Notes: generated by a model from the sequence alone, not told the origin. A DNA stretch of 64,000 bases from Raphanus sativus (GCF_000801105.2 NC_079517.1:1-64000), one strand, 5' to 3'. Counted from the stretch's first letter, positions 1 to 11,962 are shown. Program-made: numbers and translations.

Positions 1-3000
1 AATTTTAAACTAATTTAGTATGTCATTTAATATAACCGTAATTTATGCCAAATCCTCCACAGAAATAGTTATCATTTTAAGTTTATACTATACACTTAAT
101 ATTTGGTCAAATATCGTATTGAATATTGTTTCCTATATTAGTTTCGAAAATATAGTACTAACCAAATTTTGGAAGGCGATAATGCGTGTAGTTAAATATA
201 GTAATAGCGTAAATTTTGGGTAAACTACTCAATATTTGTTTCTGGTAATTCTTGTGTGCCTAAACCCTAAGTTGCCTGACTATATATGACTTTTCAAACT
301 CATTTACTCAGCATCATTACCAACCAAGTTCGAACCGGTATGCAATCTAACAAAAAATGAGTTCTATGCACTCAATATCTGAGTTGAAACATTTCAAAGG
401 TGAAAAAGAGATGTAAAAAGTTTTTGGAAACAATACTAGGCTAAAGGTGTAGAAACTTTTATAATATTTTTTCATGGATGCAAAAATAAGTTTTTTTTTT
501 AGTTTATTGCAATATGCCCTATATCAACTTAGCTCTGTCTAACCAAACAACTAACACTTTCATATGGTAAATTTTTGTAGGAAGACAAAATGCGACATTT
601 AAAAAGGTTTTGGTTTCTTAGTTTGATCCTTTTCTGAAACAAGGATAAAAAGGATTTGATTTCTCTTTTTGATTCAAATATATAAGCAGGTGACTTCAAA
701 TAGACGAGGAGCTTCATGTTCTCACATTTTGTTTGACCCTGAACTCCTAAAAAAAGAAGCCTTCAAAAACAAGTAAGCATATATGAACATTTTCATCTGT
801 TAATTATTTTACTTCTATGTTTGCTTACACAAACTACATTGACAGGATTTGTTTTTGAGGATAGCAAGAAAAGCCTTTTCATGTGAGTTGCATATTAATT
901 TGAATTTTATTTTGGTTTTCAGTTTCTGAATAATAAAGCCTTTGCAACGTATCGTTCATATTTTGATTTGTACCATTGTTGTTTTTAGCATTTGATCTTA
1001 AGATTCTAATTGATGAACTATGTACAAATCTTGCCAGAACTAAACTATTGAAAGCGTTATTTTTAGTTATTTATTGTCTATTGTTTAGTTTGTTTTATTT
1101 TGTTGCTAAATATTTCATTGAAATAAAATAATCGATTAGTTTATAAATATTATAAAAACTACAAAAGAGATTTCACAGGTATAATTTCGGAAACAAAAGA
1201 AGGTAAGAAATATTGAAAGAGTAATAAACTCCATTGTTTTGGGACATATTTAACAACCATTGAAGGTTCGTCTTCTGGATTTTATATGTACTGGTATCAA
1301 CTAATGAAATAATCGATTAGTTACGTTAGTTCATCATTATTATTAGTTCAAAAAAAAAAAAGTAAGCCCCTGTTATAATATTTTTTGTACCTGCAAAATC
1401 TCTTTTGTAGTTTTTGTATATGTATTTTCTTATAGTGATTTTTATTTTACAAACGCAAACAAAAATTAAATTACAGAAAATATGAATATTAATTTCCAAC
1501 ATTAAAAATATAAGAACAATTTAAGTTGAAATGTTTTCACAGATAAACTAATTTATTTGAAATCAAATTTCTATATATTTAAATGTAAATGATACACTTT
1601 ATGATATCAATTCATAATCGTGATTTGCAAGTTATGATCTTTAATTTAATGCATTTATGATTTAGAATATTAGTGAGTGATATTTTTTATCAATATATTG
1701 ATCTCCACGCAAATTTAGATTATTATTTAGGTCAATATTGTATTGTATATGGAAAGTCTTGATTGCAATCACAAAATTTTATGTGGAGATAAAATTAGTT
1801 TGCCGTTATTTATACTACCTTCTTAATCTTTACATCACAAACGAAATCCTTGATTCAAATGTTTAATATTAACCTAAAACAGTATTCAGCCGTATTTATC
1901 AACTTCCGAAAACAATTTTTTTTTGAAGAAATCTTAACTTGCAATTTGCCAATCAGTATCATCGAGCGTATATTTGATATATTGATCTCATTTAATAAAG
2001 AAATAATTTGAAATTTATATAAATATAAGTGATGGAAGTGCTTCAATGATATCATCTTCTCTCTATTCTTTTTGTCTCTAATTTTTTTTGAGATCCAGTA
2101 CTTAAAGAAATGGCAGGTTTAGATTTAATTTGTTGGTGATTTGAAGCCTGTCTATACAATATGTCCCTCACATAGAAGACCCACATTTAACATTTACTAG
2201 ATCTTGACCCGTAGGACCGCACAAGTATTAATTTTCAGTTTTAGTTTTCATTTATTTATACTTAATTATATATTTGTAATATTTGATCATTTCATATTGA
2301 CTAAGCTAGGGTTGGGTATTTGGGTACCCATTCGAATTTCGTTAAAATTTATTCGGGTTTGAGATTTTTGAGTTTAAAAATTCTAGCTCTATTCAGCTAT
2401 TTATAAATTTTGATTCCGGTTTAATTCAGATCTTTGTGGGTTCGGATAACCCGTTTAAACTATTTTTAAAATTTTTAAATTTATATACTTTAAATTTCCC
2501 TAAATCTAAAAATAAAAATACTATAACATGTAAATTTGAGTAATGTAAGCCAAATTACCTAAATTAAAAATATGTTTAACTTGAATATTTGGATGGAGAA
2601 GAAATATATATTTTAAGTATTTTTGGTGTTTTTTATATTTCAAATATTTTAGTCAACTTTAAGATAGCTTATATCTTTGATATTAACTATAGAAATAGAT
2701 AACATATTCAAGTATATATGATTCAAATACATTCGAATATCCGAAATATTTCGATCGGATCATGTTTGGTTCTGGTTATTTAGATACCAGAATGATAAAT
2801 TTGTTTGGATATTTATCCACTTTTGATTCAAATTTAATAACATTTTTTCGAGATATACGCTTAAATCAAATTTTAGTTGTTTTCGTATCTAAAATGACTT
2901 TCTGTACACGATGTTTTTTTTAATTGTTTAGTTAAACAAACCAGTTGGTTAGCAGATAAACATGGTAAGTTAACTGATAATGTATATTTTATTGATTTCG

Positions 3001-3231
3001 ATTTTGGTTAAAGCCGTGTGATACTGAAATTACGAAAAATGACATTAGTGAAGGAAGCAAAAAACGACCGAATGCTATATCTATTTCCAAACATAATTAA
3101 TTTTTTTAATATTACTATCTATGTTTCTAAAAAACTGAAATGTAATTCAGTTTTAATAATATAGATATTTGGTTATCCTTTTATAGTATAATATTTTACA
3201 TTCATGAACCTAATAAATGAATGTTTGGAAA
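1..3231. other. AT-rich intergenic spacer
   Basis: No supportable gene is seen here; all open frames are short and low in coding character. The stretch holds a putative MITE (1154-1415). A block near 2308-2460 is rich in GGGTA/CGGGT motifs and resembles one arm of the GC-biased hAT-like elements found further right, but no second terminus was found. Confidence 0.6.
1154..1415. repeat. putative MITE with inverted termini
   Basis: The left arm at 1154-1185 begins AAAAACTACAAAAGAGATTT. An imperfect reverse complement lies at 1389-1415, ending AATCTCTTTTGTAGTTTTT. The two arms bracket about 260 bp of AT-rich non-coding sequence, which fits a short non-autonomous DNA element. A TA flanks each end but is too short to prove a target-site duplication. 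The superfamily is not assigned. Confidence 0.4.
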
Positions 3232-3319
3232 TAGGGTTTAGGGTTTAGGGTTTAGGGTTTAGGGTTTAGGGTTTAGGGTTTAGGGTTTAGGGTTTAGGGT
3301 TTAGGGTTTAGGGTTTAGG
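3232..3319 (+). repeat. telomere-type (TTTAGGG)n array, G-rich strand
   Basis: About twelve perfect copies of the plant telomere heptamer run in TTTAGGG orientation straight into a 100-N gap. This is the orientation expected if a chromosome end lay immediately to the right. The repeats begin abruptly after unique AT-rich sequence. Confidence 0.95.
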
Positions 3320-3419
3320 NNNNNNNNNNNNNNNNNNNNNNNNNNNNNNNNNNNNNNNNNNNNNNNNNNNNNNNNNNNNNNNNNNNNNNNNNNNNNNNNN
3401 NNNNNNNNNNNNNNNNNNN
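3320..3419. other. assembly gap, 100 N
   Basis: There are exactly 100 N, a conventional placeholder for a gap of unknown size. Repeat orientation flips across it, from TTTAGGG to CCCTAAA. The gap hides the junction, so the true structure and length are unknown. Confidence 0.97.
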
Positions 3420-3872
3420 AAACCCTAAACCCTAAACCCTAAACCCTAAACCCTAAACCCTAAACCCTAAACCCTAAACCCTAAACCCTAAACCCTAAAC
3501 CCTAAACCCTAAACCCTGAACCCTGAACCCTGAACCCTGAACCCTGAACCCTGAACCCTGAACCCTGAACCCTGAACCCTGAACCCTGAACCCTGAACCC
3601 TGAACCCTGAACCCTGAACCCTGAACCCTAAACCCTGAACCCTAAACCCTGAACCCTAAACCCTGAACCCCCTGAACCCTGAACCCTGAACCCCCTGAAC
3701 CCTCTAAACCCTAAACCCTAAACCCTAAACCCTAAACCCTAAACCCTACACCCTACACCCTACACCCTACACCCTAAACCCTACACCCTAAACCCTACAC
3801 CCTAAACCCTACACCCTAAACCCTACACCCTAAACCCTACACCCTAAACCCTTACACCCTAAACCCTACACC

Positions 3873-3904
<32 letters not shown>

Positions 3905-4350
3905 ACCCTAAACCCTAAACCCTAAACCCTACAAACCCTCCAAACCCTCCAAACCCTCCTCCTCCCAACCCTCCAAACCCTCCAACCCTGCAAACCCTAT
4001 AAACCCTCCAAACCCTACAACTGCCCTCCCACCCCTCCAACCCTCCCAACCCTACAACCTTCCAAACCCTACAAACCCTCCTCCTCCCAACCCTCCAAAC
4101 CCTCCAACCCTGCAAACCCTATAAACCCTCCAAACCCTACAACTGCCCTCCCACCCCTCCAACCCTCCAACCCTACAACCTTCCAAACCCTCCCTAACCT
4201 CCAAACTCTCCCAACCCTCCCAACCCTCCAAACCCTCCCTACCCTCCAAACCCTCCCAACCCTCCAAACCCTCCCAACCATCCCAACCCTCCCAACCCTA
4301 CAACCCTCCAAACCCTCCCAACCCTCCAAACCTCCAACTCTCCAAACCCT
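3420..4350. repeat. degenerate telomere-type array, C-rich strand
   Basis: The array starts with perfect CCCTAAA units. It then passes through blocks dominated by CCCTGAA (about 3515-3630), CCCTACA (about 3745-3870) and CCCTCAA (about 3870-3905). It ends in irregular CCCTCCAA/CCCTCCC units to about 4350. A roughly 122-bp higher-order unit is present twice, at about 3951 and 4073. Homogenised variant blocks are typical of proximal telomere or interstitial telomeric DNA. Long open frames on the minus strand here are repeat artefacts. Confidence 0.93.
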
Positions 4351-4875
4351 GAGCCCTAAAAAAATTAAATTATATTTAAAAAAGCAAAGGTTTACACAAA
4401 AAAAAATTGAAGTATTAATATTTTAAAAAAGAGTTATGCTTAAGACAAAAGAGGTTTTGCAAAACCCTATTCCTTAAAACTTTAAACCCTAAACAAAAAA
4501 AATTAAAATTATACTTAAAACAAAAGGTTTGCACAAACGATATGTTGAAGTATATTAATATTTTTTAAAAAGCTATACTTATATGACAAAAGAGGTTTGC
4601 CGAATAAAAATGTTTTGAAGTTTTTATTTAAAAAATTGTACTTAAAACAATAGATTTGCATAAAAATGTTTTAAAAGTACATATCTTTTTTTTTAAAAGT
4701 ACATAGCTATTTTTCCATTATATAAGTATTTTGTCAGCTGTTTCTATCTTTTTAAATACGATCATCACCAGCAAGATTCTCATTCCTAGCTAAAATAATT
4801 CACGTCCAAGCCACCTGAACCTATTTTCCAATTTCAATCTCACCACCAAACCTATCAAGATTCGATCATTACCAT
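4351..4875. other. AT-rich spacer next to the telomere-type array
   Basis: No gene is seen. Short diverged repeats alternate between poly-A-rich stretches and the words AAAGGTTTGCA or CAAAAGAGG (about 4385, 4450, 4523, 4589). This suggests an old, decayed tandem repeat bordering the array. Confidence 0.45.
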
Positions 4876-6777
4876 CACTAGTAGAAAAAATCAATATAAA
4901 CACGGTTTAGTCACGAGAGGACGTGACTTTTTTTACTTAGTCACAGAACCGTCACAGTTAGTCACGAAACCCGTAATCGTGACTATTCCTAACCATTTCG
5001 TGGCTAAAAAGACACGTTTTCCTCGCAGAAATGTCACGACTAAATATGGTCACGCTTTCTCTTGGTTGCTTTCATGACTGCATTGACACGTGTACAAAAC
5101 TCTGTACAAATCGTAGATACAACAGCCACGATCCAAAAATTATGATTAATAAGTGTGTAACCAAAAAAAAAAGTAGTCACTATTTGCCAAGGTATTTTCG
5201 TGGCCATATTAGCTTTTCTATACCCTAAACCTCAAATATTAAATCATACATCATGGTAGGAAATCAAATGTCCAAATATAAATTTCAAAACTCAAACATA
5301 AATCTGAATTCTATATCTAATCTTTTAAAGCTCAATTCTTAAATCAAAACCCTAAACTACATACTTCAAAGTTCAAACCCTACATATACTCCTAACCCTA
5401 TGCCATATTATAAACCTTATATCATAAACATTAAATTTTAAATTTAAATTCTATCTAAAAACTTTCAAGTCTTAGATAAAAACTAAAATATAGTTCTCAC
5501 TAAATTTTAAGTTTCTCACATCAACTTTTTCAAACTTTAAACTAGTTTTAATTATTAGAATTAAACTATAAACCATAAAACCAAAACATAACCATTAAGA
5601 ATATCTTATGTATAAGCCTAAAGCACTAATTTCGATCGCTTATAAAAATATATTTTTTCGAACGATAATCCTAAATTTTGAAAATGTAAAATCAGTTATC
5701 TATCTCAAGTAAGCTCCAAACTCTGTTTTTAAGCAGATAAAACCATTCTAACATAAATCATAATAAAAGTAAAAGATTGTTTCCTATTGGTCTATCAGAA
5801 AAGGTGCGGATCGCCCTTTTTAAAATCTTGGCCATTGGTAGATGTTAATCTAACGGATCAGGAAGATTTACGTTATTAATTTGTTCATTGTTTTGTTTTT
5901 TCTCTTTCTTACTTCCATCTCCATCTCCATCTCCATCTCCATCTTATATGCTTCTATTCCCTTCACTTCCATCAATGAAAAAGGAAAAGGCACAACAAGC
6001 ATCGATCTCGATCACGTTTTGCTTCTCTCTCTCCGAAACTACCTTCGCCGGTGAGATTCGAATTTTTACACGTGGTTTGCTCCGTTTCTAGATCTATTAA
6101 TGTTATCTTGTTTCTAGATCTGAAGAAGTGGCAGTGTGATGAACCAAAGGTGTGGCGTAACGAATCGGTGTCGTGATGAACCGGTGGTGGTGGCATGACG
6201 ATTCGGTTGCTCATATCGTCATAGCTTTATCTCGTAACTCTCTCAAGCTCTTCGTCTGAGTCAAGCTCGTCACCCAAGGTTGTTGTTGGTCTCCTCGTTG
6301 CCGGAATCAAGCCTGGCACCGGACTCAAGCTCGTCACCGACTCAAGCTCACAGCCGATTTCGCCACCGGATTCAAGCTCACCGCAGATCTCGGGCTCGAA
6401 GTTGTGATTATTTTTATTATATTGAAATTAATTGTATTATATTTTGTGATTAATCAGATTTTGAATAACAAAATAGTTATTTTTATTTTCTTTTTTTTTT
6501 GTTTATTTTTAAATACAGTCACGTATTGGTGACGAATATGAACGTGACTAAACAACCACGATATATTATGTGTCTATACGGTGACTAAAGTATCACGAAA
6601 ATAAACGTGGCAAAATCGTGATTATTAAGTCACGAAAAAGTCACCGAGAAAAATGGTCACGATCGTATACACACGATTTTTTTCCGTTACTAACCGTGAC
6701 TATATTGTTCTATAGTCACGAAAAGAAAGCCATAGTCACTAAAAATTACGTGTCTATTCTGCAGTTTTCTACTAGTG
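4876..6777. mobile_element. non-autonomous CACTA (En/Spm) transposon, complete
   Basis: Both ends carry the perfect 13-bp terminal inverted repeat CACTAGTAGAAAA (4876-4888, and its complement at 6765-6777). The element is flanked by the 3-bp direct repeat CAT (4873-4875 and 6778-6780), the target-site length typical of CACTA elements. Both subterminal regions (about 4910-5050 and 6520-6760) are packed with GTCACGA / TCGTGAC motifs in both orientations, as expected for transposase-binding repeats. No transposase frame is visible in 1.9 kb, so the element must be mobilised in trans. The interior near 5880-6400 is less AT-rich, with a (CCATCT)n run and CTCAAGCTCGTC repeats, and could be captured host sequence. 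Confidence 0.93.
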
Positions 6778-6927
6778 CATGATTCTACAACAGTAAGCTC
6801 AAAACATAACAATGACATAATCGAACCTGGCAGCGACGACCACGTTATCCGTGTATTCCAGATTCGCAGCCTCGTGGGTTCTGGTGGACAATTATTGCTA
6901 CTGTTTCTTGGGTCTAACCGTCTAACA

Positions 6928-7452
6928 TCATCAAGAACCGAAGCTTGGTCCAGATTGATCTGCGGTTTCGTAAAGAAACCACAAAACAGAGTCAGATTCA
7001 ACAGCCACATGCGCTCGCAAAACAGGATCTTTAAAAAAAAAACGAATCTTTTTAATTATCAACAACTTGTGGGTACAAGAGCACCATCAAGAACCGAAGC
7101 TTTTGTTTGGATTGATTTGCTGATTTGGTAAGGAAGAGAGACCGCAAAACAGAATCAGATTCAACAATCATATGCATTCTCAAAAGTGAAAACAAGGTTT
7201 GCAACAAAAAAAAAATTAAAAACGAACCTTTTTATCAAAGTTACGGGTCAAGGGTCGATTGATATTTCCTCCTTCGATTCCAGGAACAGCAGTGAGGTTT
7301 TCGATGTCCCAAAGAGAGCGACGGTTCTTGACATGGACGGGATCATCTGTGAAGTTAACGATCAAAACTTTTAATAAGAGCCTCAAAATCAATCTTTAAA
7401 CCCTAGGGTTAAATAAGATATAGAGTAAATCTTGAGCTTGTCTCGTCGCCAT
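6928..7452 (-). pseudogene. B-type cyclin N-terminal remnant with internal duplication
   Basis: On the minus strand an ATG at 7452 opens with MATRQAQ. A later segment (about 7350-7228) encodes a destruction-box-like RRSLWDIENL followed by INRPLTRNF. This matches the N-terminal layout of plant CYCB1 cyclins (RxxLxDIxN D-box, then a short linker and a NRPxTRxF block). The segment ends at a clean donor (exon to 7228, intron from 7227). A diverged copy of the exon end plus intron lies next to it (repeat boundaries about 6928 and 7084). No cyclin box follows; the CACTA element ends at 6777. The first frame runs into a stop, so the 5' part needs an intron or is broken. A telo-box-like AAACCCTAG lies at about 7400. 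I infer a truncated pseudogene; the family call rests on about 35 residues. Confidence 0.5.
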
Positions 7453-7520
7453 GATCGTTCCCTTTGAGTATTTATGAAACTTCTTTCTTGATTATTTGCT
7501 ATGGAGAATCAGTCTGAGAG

Positions 7521-7906
7521 AAGAAGAAGAAGAAGAAGAAGAAGAAGAAGAAGAAGAAGAAGAAGAAGAAGAAGAAGAAGAAGAAGAAGAAGAAGAAGAA
7601 GAAGAAGAAGAAGAAGAAGAAGAAGAAGAAGAAGAAGAAGAAGAAGAAGAAGAAGAAGAAGAAGAAGAAGAAGAAGAAGAAGAAGAAGAAGAAGAAGAAG
7701 AAGAAGAAGAAGAAGAAGAAGAAGAAGAAGAAGAAGAAGAAGAAGAAGAAGAAGAAGAAGAAGAAGAAGAAGAAGAAGAAGAAGAAGAAGAAGAAGAAGA
7801 AGAAGAAGAAGAAGAAGAAGAAGAAGAAGAAGAAGAAGAAGAAGAAGAAGAAGAAGAAGAAGAAGAAGAAGAAGAGAAGAAGAAGAAGAAGAAGAAGAAG
7901 AAGAAG
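7521..7906. repeat. very long (GAA)n microsatellite
   Basis: About 128 trinucleotide units run nearly unbroken, with one interruption near 7874. The plus strand is all purine. It sits about 70 bp upstream of the cyclin-remnant ATG on the opposite strand. Poly-Glu, poly-Arg and poly-Ser open frames across it are artefacts. Confidence 0.97.
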
Positions 7907-8322
7907 GAGAAAGCGATAGAGGGAGAGAACGTGTGTTGCGGAAAGGAGATGAGAGGAGAGGAAGTCAAATATAAACAGAAATGTTCCAAACGGTCAAATT
8001 TCGAGGAGGTTTGGATTCTTAAACCTTGGATCATGAATTTCGAATCCAACGGTGGATATGGAAAGTGTAAGAGATTTGGTTATTACTTGCTAGTCGGTTC
8101 AAGTAATCTATGACTTTCGTGGGCCTTTATGATGTGGCCCAAAGTTGAATTGATGGGTCGCGGCTCGGTGACGTCGTTCGCTCCTGGGTTCCGTTTCCAA
8201 CAGATATGTACAAATCCAAGCCCTGGGATCTACACGTTACTTTTTTTTAGTTCTTTATCGAATTGGTTACGATGATCTAGTTTTGATTTAATTGATTTTG
8301 ACTTTGTTTTGGGATTATAGAC

Positions 8323-8358
8323 CAGTCGAAACGTTACTGGAAGACGACTGGGAAGGAT
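8323..8358 (+). pseudogene. possible NAC-domain fragment
   Basis: One frame after an AG acceptor at about 8320 reads QSKRYWKTTGKD, which matches the conserved WKxTGKD core of the NAC DNA-binding domain. The downstream frame does not continue with recognisable NAC sequence. This is either a decayed fragment or coincidence. Confidence 0.25.
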
Positions 8359-8499
8359 TTGCTTCTGTTGGTGGTCAGTTCCTCTTCTCCTGTTTGCAGT
8401 CATTTTCTGCTTTCCGTAGATGGGGTGATTCTGAGCAGGTGTGTTATTGGTACCTACCATCTGATAGAGGAGGCAGGTCACTCTTCCTTATCCGCACCT

Positions 8500-10871
8500 T
8501 CTAATCATGGTTGATTTTTTTTTCTCCTTCTTGTAGAGACCATTGGCTCAGCGACTTTGGACCCTCATACAACGAATCGAAGGCGTCTATAAAAGCTGCT
8601 TCTTTTCTTAACCTGTTGTCATTTCTTTACTTCGTACAGATATGGACTTGTTCATCTTGTCTGCATATTCCTGATAAATCATACAGTCATGCCAGCCCAT
8701 TCAACTCCCAAGCAATGCTTCTAACTTCTAAGATTAAGCTAATGGTTACTAATTGCTAAGACCTTTACAGTGCATGTAGCTTTTGAGTTCACAATGTAGT
8801 TGTGTGAAACGAGAACCCATGTCGGGCTCAAGATGAAAGTTATAGATATCAATATTATTATTCTCATAAATAAAATCTCTCTGAGCGCTCATGTTAATCC
8901 GATCAACCGTACACAGTCCAACACGAGGGTCAAAAGGTGGCGAAACAAGAAATTATTGGTCAGGTCAATGAACTTACGACTGAAGCAGAACGGAAAGACA
9001 AAGAGACCTTTTGACCTTGTGCCCTAAAAAGTACCCAATATAGATTATTTATATCAGGAAAAAGCTATATATCCTTTAGTTTTGTATTATATCTCTTTTG
9101 GGTTGAAGGACTTCTATCGACTAGTTAAATAAACAGAGGTTCTTTAGAAGTTATCCTTTCACGAGTCAAGAATGTACTTATCCTTTTTAATGTGTATGCT
9201 TAGAAAAACAAAAAAAAAAACATAATGCATCTCGTTCATTTTTAAATTCAAATCTAACATTTAAAATTTTATGGTCCCCCTTTGTTTTTGTTACTCGTGA
9301 GCTTATATATCATAATATGATGCAATTAAGAAACGGCTAAGATTATCATAATCAAGCACCCAACCTATAGACAGATGCTATTTAGTTATCCTAGAAAACA
9401 AAGTTTATTTTGAACCAAAAAAAAACAAAGTTAGATGGCGAATAGTGTTTGATACCTTATAATAATTATAGGTGGAAGGGTTTAATTAATATAATCGGGT
9501 AAATGGACAGGAACCTCTTTTCGTAGAATATGTATCATGTATGCCCAACATTATGTGTGTAAGCATGTCTATGCACCTTTTTTGTGTGCAAAGGTCTATG
9601 TGCACATATATATGAATAAAAGGACATGTACCTATAATACATATGCTAATATAACACATAACTAAATATCTATAAACGTGTAAAGCATTTTCACGTGAAC
9701 ACATATATATATGAAACTCACTAATATGACGTACCTCAGCTAACTAACTGACTTCCATCGTCTGTTTTGACATGACAGGGGCTCTCTTTCTGCAGCAGAA
9801 GCCTGCTTCACATCAGAGAGCACGACATTTGCATAAGTATTTTTTACGCACCAATCATCAAATAATCATTGGAAACAATAATCGATCCATAAAGATAAAA
9901 AAGTTTAAACTGCACTGTGACTGACAACACAGGTAAAGATGCAAGAGGAGATGTAAGCTAGATAATAATAATAACAATAATAATAATAATAATAATGGGA
10001 CTTAGATAATAATAATAATGGGACTGGGAGCAGCTGCTTTGGGAGCTTATTTACAAATACAGAATCAGAGTTTGCTTCTCAAAAACCATACTCGTTCAAT
10101 ATTGACTGGACTTGGATTACTATATTCAACTGATTTTGATTGTGGGGGGGTGGGGGGTTCTTAACTATTAATTAATCATGTGCTGCAGAGTGCAGACATA
10201 CGTGGATTCCAAGATAAGAGCGATAACGGCGCATTGCATGCCTCTCGATAACCATCCCAACACTCAGCCTTCTCAGTTTGAGTTGTAAGAACAGTCTTCA
10301 CTCTATTCACACACTATATTGTTACCATATAGTCCCGAAAAGCTTACACATTGAATTTTAATTATACTTTTTTTGTGACCTAATTTACATTCACTAAATT
10401 CATTCGTTTAAGGCCACTGTCACTCAGTACGCACACTCAAACATGGTGGCCGGAGAAACGTATGTATTTTAAAATGATAGAAAATCAGTATTAGGCGATT
10501 CAGTTTTTTGAGAGACAAGCACACCCTTAAGCATTTCTCAGCTTGGGTGCATCATTATTAATACTAATCATTTGGCTTTTTCTCGTGTCGTGTCTCTCCT
10601 TCATTCTTCTCGCTAAAACTAAAGGACCAACAATCGGGGGCTCATATCGAGATCCAAACAATGTCACAACTTTGTAATTTTGGGTAAAGCATAGTGATCG
10701 AATCTCACAGGTAAAAGTAAAGTGGGGATTTACTACTCAGGTATAGTAATAACTGACCAACAAAGAAATCAATATATTCCATAGTAGAAATTCACTCAAC
10801 TAATTAGACTCTTAACCAAAACCGGTCATTAAATCTCGCGTTCCTTAGTCGTTAGCAATAAGGAAGATGTG
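8500..10871. other. intergenic spacer
   Basis: No supportable gene is seen. The stretch contains an (AAT)n microsatellite at about 9962-10018, G-runs near 10145-10160 and AT-rich sequence. Short frames here have no recognisable domains. Confidence 0.5.
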
Positions 10872-11962
10872 TCAGACCCGGCTCATGTAGGTACCGGTTC
10901 TCGTGTCCACCATAATATCTTCACCAACATTGACAAAGAGGGGTACATTGACAACTGCACCAGTCTCGAGGGTGGCAGGTTTTGTTCCACCTGCATGATA
11001 CACCACTCCTTTCAGGTTAGATATTCAATGGACCCATCCACAAGAGAATTGTTGAGTATCAAATCATTTACGTACCTTGTGCAGTGTCACCTCGGAGACC
11101 AGGATCAACGTCAACAATTTTAAGCTGAACTGTAATGGGAAGTTCAAAATCGATGACCTGGAAGAGAGAGAGAAGATGAAGGAAGTCGTCAGCTCAGTGG
11201 TGAGAAAAGCTAGAGATGATAGATAGAATTACCTTGTCCTTCCAGTAGAGTAAATTGCAGTCCATTCCCTCTTTAAGCCATTTGGTCTTGTCGCCCATAT
11301 CAGCCTCGTTTAAACGTGTTTCCTCATAACTGCTCAAGTCCATGAAAACAAACTGAGAGCCGTCTTTATAAGTGAATTGCTTGGTCTCCTTGAAGACATT
11401 TGCCTCTTCCATCTGAAATCAAATCAAAATGAGGAATCGAAGAGGAGGAGGAAGAGGAAGAGGTTATCTTCACTTACAGTAATTCCGGCACGAAAGGTTC
11501 TCTCGACGGTGCTACCATTGACGTAATTCCTGATTTTGGTTCTGACAAAAGCAGCACCTTTGCCTGGCTTCACATGAAGAAACTCTGCCCAAACCAACCA
11601 AAAAATTGCCTAATAAAATCTCAAAAAATGACCATAACAAATTTCGAACCAAGAAAGAAAGAAAGAAAGAATACCCAGAACACGCCACGGAGCACTATCG
11701 ACTTCTATGTTTGTCCCGACTTTGATGTCGTTGCTAGACAACGCATATATCCCTACAGAATCATCACCACCGTCAGAGACTGACTATATAATCAGAATAT
11801 TACAAACAAAAAAAAAACACCAATATCTTAACTGGGAAATCTGTTCGTTGGGAGCACTGTTTGCCTCCGGAAAGACAGACCGCTCAACGATGAGTATGAG
11901 GGTTTATTAGAAGGTGAAGAAATACAAAAGGAGGTTACAAAAGAAGTCCATGTCGCCGCCAT
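10872..11962 (-). CDS. plastid translation elongation factor P (EF-P) family protein
   Basis: Encodes a bacterial-type EF-P, which in bacteria relieves ribosome stalling at proline runs; the plastid form should do the same on organellar ribosomes. Six exons on the minus strand (11962-11833, 11752-11675, 11584-11478, 11412-11233, 11157-11076, 10990-10872) join in phase to give 231 residues. The first 43 or so are Ser/Thr-rich with few acids, as in a chloroplast transit peptide. The N-terminal KOW-like domain contains VKPGKGAAF, with the conserved KPGKG loop at about residues 75-79. The OB domain includes [11 protein letters not shown] and ends near [10 protein letters not shown]. It closely resembles Arabidopsis At3g08740 as I recall it. 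That locus lies outside the chromosome 5 run formed by the genes to the right, so this may mark a synteny break or a transposed copy. All splice sites are GT-AG and no damage is visible. Confidence 0.93.

Noticed and set aside
2197..2230. Helitron-like 3' end on the minus strand (CTAG followed by a GACCCG word)
   Set aside because: The GC hairpin does not form and no partner 5' end was found.
3915..4329. Minus-strand Gly/Trp/Val-rich open frames
   Set aside because: They arise from the degenerate telomere-type repeat and have no independent coding signal.
5888..6214. Open frames inside the CACTA element
   Set aside because: Short, low-complexity and without any transposase motif.
7492..8113. 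Long open frames of poly-Glu, poly-Arg and poly-Ser
   Set aside because: They are translations of the GAA/TTC microsatellite in different frames and strands, with no conserved domain.
9775..9825. Possible microRNA hairpin (GCTCTCT paired with AGAGAGC)
   Set aside because: The stem is short with a large loop, and neither arm matches the miR156/157 or other families I know.
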